The notes beneath the pieces were generated by a model. It was not told the DNA's origin and did not search any database. It saw only the letters and a program-made list of their open reading frames with translations. Positions 57,891 to 64,000 of a stretch of 64,000 nt of DNA are shown here, piece after piece. This stretch comes from Pseudomonas mangrovi (GTDB lineage Bacteria > Pseudomonadota > Gammaproteobacteria > Pseudomonadales > Pseudomonadaceae): contig NZ_QASN01000021.1 of the NCBI RefSeq assembly GCF_003052585.1, forward strand, positions 62,001-126,000, in the 5' to 3' direction. Within the stretch, counting starts at the first letter, position 1; every line of letters begins with the position of its first letter. The translations under genes and the position numbers were made by a program.

Positions 57891-58078
57891 GCCGCGCACC
57901 GCCCTGACCAGCCAGTCAGCTCTAGCACGCGCTCTGCCCGGGTATATCCCGTCGCGCCTTTACGCCGAATCCAGCTTGCGCCGACAGGAAAACTCCGGTA
58001 ACCAATGCACCTGCAGCTTTAACGCTTTTGTCCGCACGAAAGCTCACCACTGCTGCAAGATGACTGCGCCAAGACGCA

Positions 58079-58093
58079 AACAAGAACAACAAG
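58079..58093 (+). promoter_or_regulatory. A-rich Hfq/Crc-type motif in the phaC1 upstream region
   Basis: aacaagaacaacaag, five consecutive AAn triplets, 112 bases before the phaC1 ATG. It matches the AAnAAnAA catabolite-activity motif. The rest of the 314-base gap 57891-58204 contains no gene and no clear sigma54 or sigma70 pair; gggtatatccc at about 57940 is a small palindrome. Confidence 0.45.
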
Positions 58094-58204
58094 CGAAGCT
58101 ATCCTCGCGCCACCAGCAGCCGCTTTCTCAGGACCGCGCCCGGCACGCGCGACGGACGCCATGCCTTCCCCGCATACGGGAGCTGGCGAGAATGGAGCAA
58201 CCTC

Positions 58205-59884
58205 ATGAGCGACAAGAACATCGACGACCTCAAGCGTCAGGCCTCGGAAAACACCCTCGCCCTGAATCCCGTCATCGGTCTGCGCAGCAAGGACATTCTC
58301 TCCTCCGCACGCATGATCCTCACCCAGACCCTACGCCAACCGCTGCACAGTGCCCGCCACAGTGCCCAGCTGGGCCTCGAACTGGGGCGCGTGCTGCTTG
58401 GCCGCTCCTCGCTGGCGCCGGAGCCGGAAGACAAGCGTTTCACCGACCCGACCTGGAGCAAGAACCCGCTCTATCGCCGCTACCTGCAGACCTACCTGGC
58501 CTGGCGCAAGGAGCTGCACGAGTGGGTCGAGCACAGCAATCTGGCCGCCGATGACATCAGCCGTGGCCACTTCGTGGTCAACCTGCTGACCGAAGCGATG
58601 TCGCCCAGCAACAACCTGAGCAACCCGGCGGCGCTCAAGCGCTTCTTCGAAACCGGCGGCCAGAGCCTGCTCGACGGCCTGTCGCACCTGGCCAAGGACC
58701 TGGTGGAAAACGGTGGAATGCCGAGCCAGGTGAACATGGACGCCTTCGAGGTCGGCAAGAGCCTGGCCACGACCGAAGGCGCGGTGGTATTCCGCAACGA
58801 CATGCTCGAGCTGATCCAGTACCGCCCGGTCACCGAACAGGTACACGGCCGTCCGTTGCTGGTGGTGCCACCGCAGATCAACAAGTTCTATGTCTTTGAC
58901 CTGTCGCCGGAGAAGAGCCTGGCGCGCTTCTGCCTGCGCAACGGCATCCAGACCTTCATCATCAGCTGGCGTAACCCGACCAAGGCCCAGCGCGAATGGG
59001 GCCTGTCGAGTTACATCGAGGCGCTCAAGGAAGCCATCGACGTCATCCTGGCGATCACCGGCAGCGACGACATCAACATGCTCGGCGCCTGTTCCGGCGG
59101 CATCACCACCGCGGCCCTGCTCGGGCACTATGCCGCCCGCGGCGAAAACAAGGTCAACGCACTGACCCTGATGGTCAGCGTGCTGGACACCCAGCTCGAC
59201 ACCCAGATCTCGCTGTTCGTCAACGAGGAGACCCTGGAGGCGGCCAAGCGCCGTTCCTACCAGGCCGGCGTGCTGGAAGGCGCCGACCTGGCCAAGGTAT
59301 TCGCCTGGATGCGGCCGAACGATCTGATCTGGAACTACTGGGTCAACAACTACTTGCTCGGCAACGAGCCGCCGATCTTCGACATCCTCTACTGGAACAA
59401 CGACACCACGCGCCTGCCCGCCGCCTTCCACGGCGACCTGATCGAGCTGTTCAAGACCAACCCGCTGATCCGGCCGAACGCATTGGAAGTCTGCGGCACG
59501 CCGATCGACCTCAAACAGGTCACCTGCGACCTGTTCTGCCTGGCCGGCACCAACGACCACATCACCCCCTGGCAGTCGTGCTATCGCTCCGCCCGGCTGT
59601 TCGGCGGCAAGTGCGAGTTCGTGCTGTCCAACAGCGGCCATATTCAGAGCATCCTCAACCCGCCGGGCAACCCCAAGGCGCGTTACATGACCGACGGCGA
59701 GCTCGGCGACGACCCCCTGCAATGGCAGGAGAACGCCACCAAGCACACCGATTCCTGGTGGCTGTACTGGCAGAAGTGGCTGGCAGAACGCTCCGGCGAA
59801 CTCAAGAAGACTCCGACCAAACTTGGCAACAAGGCCTATCCGGCCGCCGAAGCCTCGCCCGGCACCTATGTGCACGAGCGTTGA
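58205..59884 (+). CDS. phaC1: Class II poly(3-hydroxyalkanoate) synthase 1
   Basis: 559 residues. The nucleophile is Cys296 in the lipase-like box GACSGGIT; the Asp and His of the triad are in GTNDHITPW and NSGHIQS. The length and the position of Cys296 are those of class II medium-chain-length synthases. It polymerises 3-hydroxyacyl-CoA at the granule surface. First gene of the operon; ATG follows GGAGCAACCTC. Confidence 0.97.
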   Translation: MSDKNIDDLKRQASENTLALNPVIGLRSKDILSSARMILTQTLRQPLHSARHSAQLGLELGRVLLGRSSLAPEPEDKRFTDPTWSKNPLYRRYLQTYLAWRKELHEWVEHSNLAADDISRGHFVVNLLTEAMSPSNNLSNPAALKRFFETGGQSLLDGLSHLAKDLVENGGMPSQVNMDAFEVGKSLATTEGAVVFRNDMLELIQYRPVTEQVHGRPLLVVPPQINKFYVFDLSPEKSLARFCLRNGIQTFIISWRNPTKAQREWGLSSYIEALKEAIDVILAITGSDDINMLGACSGGITTAALLGHYAARGENKVNALTLMVSVLDTQLDTQISLFVNEETLEAAKRRSYQAGVLEGADLAKVFAWMRPNDLIWNYWVNNYLLGNEPPIFDILYWNNDTTRLPAAFHGDLIELFKTNPLIRPNALEVCGTPIDLKQVTCDLFCLAGTNDHITPWQSCYRSARLFGGKCEFVLSNSGHIQSILNPPGNPKARYMTDGELGDDPLQWQENATKHTDSWWLYWQKWLAERSGELKKTPTKLGNKAYPAAEASPGTYVHER

Positions 59885-59992
59885 AGCGTGCCGGGCGCCC
59901 GCAGTTATCGGACACTCCCTGCCGCGCCGGGCTTGCCCGCGCGCGGCTCGCCGTCGGATCTCCCGACGGCCTCGCCGACAGGGGCATGATGT

Positions 59993-60850
59993 ATGTCGCA
60001 ACCCTTCCGCTTTCGCACCATCGACATCGACGGCCAGACGCTGCGCACCGCCGTGCGCCCGGGCAAGTCGCATCTCACGCCTCTGCTGATCTTCAACGGC
60101 ATTGGCGCCAACCTCGAACTGGTACTGCCCTTCGTCCGCGCCCTTGACCCGGACCTGGAAGTGATCGCCTTCGACGTACCCGGGGTTGGCGGATCGTCCA
60201 CCCCCTCGCGGCCATACCGCTTCAGCGGACTGTCCAAGCTCGCCGCGCGCATGCTCGACTACCTCGACTACGGCCAGGTCAACGCCATCGGCGTTTCCTG
60301 GGGCGGCGCCCTGGCACAGCAGTTCGCCCACGATCACCCCGAGCGCTGCAAGAAGCTGATTCTCGCTGCCACCTCCGCCGGCGCGGCGATGATTCCCGGC
60401 AAACCCAAGGTACTCTGGCGCATGGCCAGCCCGCGCCGCTACATCCAGCCTTCGTACGGCGTGAAGATCGCGCCGGATATCTACGGCGGATCCTTTCGCC
60501 GAGACCCCAACCTGGCGACTGCACATGCGGCGAAGGTGCGCTCTTCCGGCAAGCTCGGTTACTACTGGCAGCTGTTCGCCGGCATGGGTTGGACCAGCAT
60601 CCACTGGCTGCACCGCATTCGCCAGCCGACCCTGGTGCTGGCCGGCGACGACGACCCGATCATCCCGCTGGTCAACATGCGCCTGCTCGCCTGGCGCATT
60701 CCCAACTCGGAGCTGCATGTGATCGATGATGGCCATCTGTTCCTGGTGACCCGCGCCGAGGCGGTCGCTCCCATCATCATGCGATTCCTGCAGGAAGAGC
60801 GGCAGCCCGCGGTGATGCATCCGCAACAAGGACCGGCACGCGGTCACTGA
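59993..60850 (+). CDS. phaZ: Intracellular poly(3-hydroxyalkanoate) depolymerase
   Basis: 285 residues, alpha/beta-hydrolase. The catalytic Ser is in GVSWGGALAQQFA; Asp and His lie in DDDPIIPLVN and DDGHLFLV. It releases 3-hydroxy acids from stored PHA. Between phaC1 and phaC2, the standard order; a hairpin (ccgtcgg/ccgacgg, about 59951-59969) lies in the gap. Confidence 0.95.
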   Translation: MSQPFRFRTIDIDGQTLRTAVRPGKSHLTPLLIFNGIGANLELVLPFVRALDPDLEVIAFDVPGVGGSSTPSRPYRFSGLSKLAARMLDYLDYGQVNAIGVSWGGALAQQFAHDHPERCKKLILAATSAGAAMIPGKPKVLWRMASPRRYIQPSYGVKIAPDIYGGSFRRDPNLATAHAAKVRSSGKLGYYWQLFAGMGWTSIHWLHRIRQPTLVLAGDDDPIIPLVNMRLLAWRIPNSELHVIDDGHLFLVTRAEAVAPIIMRFLQEERQPAVMHPQQGPARGH

Positions 60851-60941
60851 TTGCACGCGCGGCGCTTGACCGCCGCCCGTCGCGCCTGTACCAAAGTCGT
60901 CTGCAATGAACGCCGCCAAGACAAAGGAGTGTTTTTCCAAG

Positions 60942-62594
60942 ATGCGCGAGCCCTTCGCATCGCCCATCGCCGAGCAGCCCGCTCACGAGGCCGAACCCGC
61001 CGCCTCGCCCTGCCTGCCCCTCAGAGTCGCCGCCAGCCTGCTGCGCGACCCGCTTGGTGCCGCCGCCCATGCCCTGAACCTGGCGCGCACCCTGGGCAGC
61101 GTGGCGCTCGGCGAACAGCCGGTACCGATGCCGAACGACCGCCGCTTCAGCGATCCGCAATGGCAGACCCATCCGCTGCGCCGTCGAGCGTTGCAGGCCT
61201 GGCTGGCCGGCGGACGTCACCTGCACGAGTGGATCAACAGCAGCCAGATCACAGAGCACGACCGCGAGCGTCTGCGCTTTCTCGCCGACCAGCTCGGCGA
61301 CGCGCTGGCGCCGAGCAACAGCCCACTCCATCCGCAGGCGCTGCAGCGCCTGCGCGACAGCCGTGGCGCCAGCCTGCTCCAGGGCCTGGCCAACCTGCGC
61401 AATGACCTGCTGCACAATCGCGGACTGCCTACCCACGTCGACCGCAGCGCCTTTGAAGTGGGGCGCAACCTGGCCGCCTCGCCCGGCGAGGTGGTTTTTC
61501 GCAGCGAGATGCTCGAGCTGATCCAGTATTGCCCCAGCGGCGTGCAGCACTACCAGCGCCCGCTACTGATCGTGCCGCCGCAGATCAATCGCTTCTACAT
61601 CTTCGATCTGGATCCGCAGCGCAGCCTGGTGCGACATGCGCTCGACGCCGGGTTCGCCGTGTTCATGGTCAGCTGGCGCAATCCGGATTCACGCCACCGC
61701 CACTGGGGCTTCTCGGAGTACGTCGAGGGGCTGGTCGAGGCGCTCGACGCCTGTCTGTCGATCAGCGGCAGCGACTCGCTGAATCTGGCCGGTGCCTGCC
61801 TCGGTGGCCTGACCAACGCCCTGCTGCTGAACGAGCTGGCCAGGCGGGAGCGCCTGCAGCAGATCGCCAGCTCGACCTACCTGGTCACGCCGCTGGACTG
61901 TCGCAGCGACCAGCCGGCACTACTCTTTGTCGACCCACGCAAGCGCGAGCGAGCCCGACTGCAATCGCTGCGACAAGGAGTGTTGCACGGTCACGAGCTG
62001 GCCCGGCTGTTCGCCTGGCTGCGTTCGCGCGACCTGATCTGGCACTACTGGACGCACAACTACCTGCTCGGCGAGAGCCCGCAGGCCTTCGACGTACTCT
62101 ACTGGAACGCCGACAACACCCGTCTTCCCGCCGTCCTGCACGGCCAGTTGCTCGAACTGATCCAGCATGAACATCAGGCCGCCAGCCTGCCCCCGGAAGT
62201 CTGCGGCGCGCAGGTGGATTTCGCCCGGCTGGACGTCGACAGCTTCGCCGTCGCCGGCATCAGCGATCACATCACCCCCTGGCTCGGCGTGTACCGCTCG
62301 ATGCAGGTACTTGGCGGCCGCTGCCAGTTCGTGCTGGCCAACGGCGGGCATATCCAGGCGATTCTCAGCCCCCCAGGCACACCCAGGGCCGGCTATCTGG
62401 AGGGCCCGCTTGACGGCCAACCGGCAGATCGCTGGCAGTCCGCTGCACTGCGCGGCGAAGGCAGCTGGTGGCCACGCTGGACGGCCTGGCTGCAGGAGCG
62501 CTCGGGTGAGCTGATCGCAGCCGCGCCGAGTGCCGGCAACTGCGAGTACCCGATCATCGAACCGGCCCCTGGCAGCTATGTACACCAGGCCTGA
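60942..62594 (+). CDS. phaC2: Class II poly(3-hydroxyalkanoate) synthase 2
   Basis: 550 residues from the chosen start (MREPFASPIAEQ, resembling the MREK start of other PhaC2); an in-frame ATG at 60906 would give 562. AAAGGAG lies 12 bases upstream of 60942, a slightly long spacing, and there is no ribosome site before 60906. The nucleophile Cys is in GACLGGLTNALL; Asp and His lie in AGISDHITPW and NGGHIQA. The N-terminal ~40 residues diverge from phaC1 and look shorter or rearranged. Confidence 0.9.
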   Translation: MREPFASPIAEQPAHEAEPAASPCLPLRVAASLLRDPLGAAAHALNLARTLGSVALGEQPVPMPNDRRFSDPQWQTHPLRRRALQAWLAGGRHLHEWINSSQITEHDRERLRFLADQLGDALAPSNSPLHPQALQRLRDSRGASLLQGLANLRNDLLHNRGLPTHVDRSAFEVGRNLAASPGEVVFRSEMLELIQYCPSGVQHYQRPLLIVPPQINRFYIFDLDPQRSLVRHALDAGFAVFMVSWRNPDSRHRHWGFSEYVEGLVEALDACLSISGSDSLNLAGACLGGLTNALLLNELARRERLQQIASSTYLVTPLDCRSDQPALLFVDPRKRERARLQSLRQGVLHGHELARLFAWLRSRDLIWHYWTHNYLLGESPQAFDVLYWNADNTRLPAVLHGQLLELIQHEHQAASLPPEVCGAQVDFARLDVDSFAVAGISDHITPWLGVYRSMQVLGGRCQFVLANGGHIQAILSPPGTPRAGYLEGPLDGQPADRWQSAALRGEGSWWPRWTAWLQERSGELIAAAPSAGNCEYPIIEPAPGSYVHQA

Positions 62595-62630
62595 ACCGGA
62601 TCAGCACAGTGCTGGACAAGGGAAAAGCGC

Positions 62631-63245
62631 ATGAAGACCCGCGAGCGAATTCTCGAGTGTGCCCTGGCGCTGTTCAACGCCAAGGGCGAGTCGAACGTCT
62701 CGACCCTGGAGATCGCCACCGAGCTGGGGATCAGTCCGGGCAACCTCTACTACCACTTCCACGGCAAGGAACCGATCATTCTCGAGCTGTTCGAGCGTTT
62801 CCGCGCGGAGCTCGAACCACTGCTCGATCCGCCCATGGATCTGCGCCTGGAAATCGACGACTACTGGCTGTTCCTCAACCTGCTTGCCGAACGCCTCGCG
62901 CAATATCGTTTCCTGTTCCAGGACCTCGGCAACCTCGCGCACGGCATGCCGAAGCTGGCCCGCGGTGTCCGCCTGTGGCTGAACCAGCTCAAGCGGACGC
63001 TGGCAGCGATGCTCGCGCAACTCAAGGCACAGGGGCAGCTTCGTAGCGACACGCTGGCGCTGGGGCAACTGGTCGAGCAGATCTGCCTGACACTGATCTA
63101 CTCGCTGGATTATCAGCGCATCCTCGGCAGCCCCGGCGAAGTGCGCCTGGTGGTCTACCAGATCATGATGCTGGTGACGCCGCACCTGCAGGAATCACTG
63201 CGCCCGGCAACCGAGCAGCTGGTGCAGAAATACCTGCAGGCCTGA
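62631..63245 (+). CDS. phaD: TetR-family regulator of PHA genes
   Basis: 204 residues. The N-terminal helix-turn-helix is ECALALFNAKGESNVSTLE with ATELGISPGNLYYHFHGKE; the C-terminal ligand-binding part is typical of PhaD. It activates phaC1 and phaI promoters in P. putida. Last gene of the operon; convergent with phaF. Confidence 0.93.
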   Translation: MKTRERILECALALFNAKGESNVSTLEIATELGISPGNLYYHFHGKEPIILELFERFRAELEPLLDPPMDLRLEIDDYWLFLNLLAERLAQYRFLFQDLGNLAHGMPKLARGVRLWLNQLKRTLAAMLAQLKAQGQLRSDTLALGQLVEQICLTLIYSLDYQRILGSPGEVRLVVYQIMMLVTPHLQESLRPATEQLVQKYLQA

Positions 63246-63322
63246 GCGCCTGCTTCGGCGCAGCATTCTGCGCTATCACTCGCACATCGCGTCCTGCTTC
63301 ATGAGCCCACCTACACACCAAT

Positions 63323-63349
63323 GAAAACGCCCGGCACTAGGCCGGGCGT
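63323..63349 (-). terminator. Terminator downstream of phaF
   Basis: Nine-bp stem acgcccggc/gccgggcgt with a 5-base loop; on the minus strand it is followed by TTTT, 20 bases after the phaF stop. It may also slow phaD read-through. Confidence 0.65.
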
Positions 63350-63369
63350 TGGGTGTTGCTCAGCGCTAC

Positions 63370-63999
63370 TCAGGCCTGGGAGGTCGGAGTGGTGCTCGCT
63401 GCCGGCGTGGCTGCCGGGGTAGCTGCGGGAGCAGGCGCTGCTGCAGCCGGCTTGGCTGCTGCAGGCTTGGCTGCCGCCTTGGGTGCCGCCGGCTTCTTCG
63501 CCGGAGCCTTTTTGGCGACCGGTTTTGCTGCCGGCTTGGCCGCAGGCTTCGGCGCTGCCTTGGCTACGGTCTTCGCCGCCGGCTTGGCGGCTGCCTTGGC
63601 TGCCGGCTTGGCCACAGCCTTGACCGCTTTCGCCGCGGGCTTGGCTGCTGCCTTTGCCAGCGGCTTGGCCGCAGGCTTCGGAGCGGCCTTGGCCAGAGGC
63701 TTGGCAGCCGGTGCAACGGTCTTCGCCGAAACGCCAGTCACCTTTTCCAGCTTGGCGGTCAGCGCCTCGATCTTGGCGTTGAGCTCCTTGACCTCAAGAC
63801 GGCTGGGCACGCCCAGACGCGAGATGGCATGGTTGAGGCGCTTGTCGAAGGCTTCTTCCAGTTCGTTCCACTTGCCCAGGGCAAGACCACGTACTTCATC
63901 GACCTTGGAACGAGCGGACTTGGTTGTCGACTTGACGGCATCGACCTGCTTGTCGACCCCGGTCTTGACCATTTTCTCGGCCTTCTGACCATCCGCGAC
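63370..63999 (-). CDS. phaF: PhaF granule-associated (phasin/histone-like) protein, 5' part outside window
   Basis: 209 residues are visible; the frame is open to the window edge, so the start is outside. The N-terminal part is a phasin-type amphipathic helix with a leucine-rich coiled coil (ELNAKIEALTAKLEKVTGV); the C-terminal half is made of Ala-Lys-Pro repeats (KPAAK, KPLAK units) like AlgP and histone H1. It binds PHA granules and DNA and helps partition granules between daughter cells. phaI is expected just beyond the right edge. Confidence 0.93.
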   Translation of the reverse strand, partial: VADGQKAEKMVKTGVDKQVDAVKSTTKSARSKVDEVRGLALGKWNELEEAFDKRLNHAISRLGVPSRLEVKELNAKIEALTAKLEKVTGVSAKTVAPAAKPLAKAAPKPAAKPLAKAAAKPAAKAVKAVAKPAAKAAAKPAAKTVAKAAPKPAAKPAAKPVAKKAPAKKPAAPKAAAKPAAAKPAAAAPAPAATPAATPAASTTPTSQA

Positions 64000-64000
64000 C

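Noticed and set aside
58331..60967. 878-codon minus-strand frame over phaC1 and phaZ
   Set aside because: Antisense shadow spanning two well identified genes on the other strand.
63353..63988. 211-codon Ala-rich plus-strand frame opposite phaF
   Set aside because: It is the complement of the phaF repeat region; its low-complexity Ala/Gly composition arises from the Lys/Ala/Pro codons.

Overview
This window is chromosomal DNA from a Pseudomonas-type gammaproteobacterium. The evidence is high GC coding sequence, a class II (medium-chain-length) PHA synthase operon phaC1-phaZ-phaC2-phaD facing phaF, and the block pilMNOPQ-aroK-aroB-(SPOR)-gltB-gltD-hemE next to ponA, maeB, rpmE, priA, argS, hslVU. 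From memory this is the order of the P. aeruginosa PAO1 core chromosome. The window was read by eye, with no database search. I saw no rRNA, tRNA, CRISPR, integrase or insertion sequence.

Layout. 0-11.5 kb: the 3' part of an MscK-type mechanosensitive channel, the AMPylator selO, an SLC13/RCK_C transporter, metY, trxC, a tandem universal stress protein, a cluster of three REP-like inverted repeats, an orphan ParA ATPase and an acyl-CoA ligase. 11.7-29.6 kb: a dense operon of 19 same-strand genes that I read as an aryl polyene (APE) pigment cluster. It encodes two ACPs, a ligase fused to a hot-dog dehydratase, a FabZ-like dehydratase, a ketoreductase, two ketosynthases, a truncated chain-length-factor partner, an MIO ammonia-lyase, a thioesterase, two acyltransferases, a glycosyltransferase, a LolA-like carrier, an RND/MMPL exporter, two lipoproteins, a FAD-dependent halogenase-like enzyme and an antiporter-like membrane protein. 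A sigma70-like promoter precedes it and a strong terminator follows it.

29.6-45.3 kb (minus strand): hemE, gltBD, a DamX-like SPOR protein with a hexanucleotide repeat, aroB, aroK and the type IV pilus alignment/secretin operon pilMNOPQ. The pil genes form a clear AT-rich valley. 45.3-57.9 kb: ponA divergent from pilM, then maeB, a thermonuclease and rpmE on minus, and priA, argS, an FtsN-like SPOR protein, hslV, hslU and a DUF971 gene on plus. 58.2-64 kb: the PHA operon, convergent with phaF, which runs off the right edge.

How the genes work together: in the APE operon the ammonia-lyase or ligase would supply an aryl starter on an ACP, the ketosynthase/reductase/dehydratase set would extend it to a conjugated polyene, the FAD enzyme could halogenate or hydroxylate the ring, and the LolA-like, MMPL, lipoprotein and acyl/glycosyl-transferase genes would move the product and anchor it in the outer membrane. 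The halogenase-like gene, ammonia-lyase and antiporter-like gene make this a xanthomonadin-like rather than E. coli-like APE locus, and it is the most interesting part of the window.
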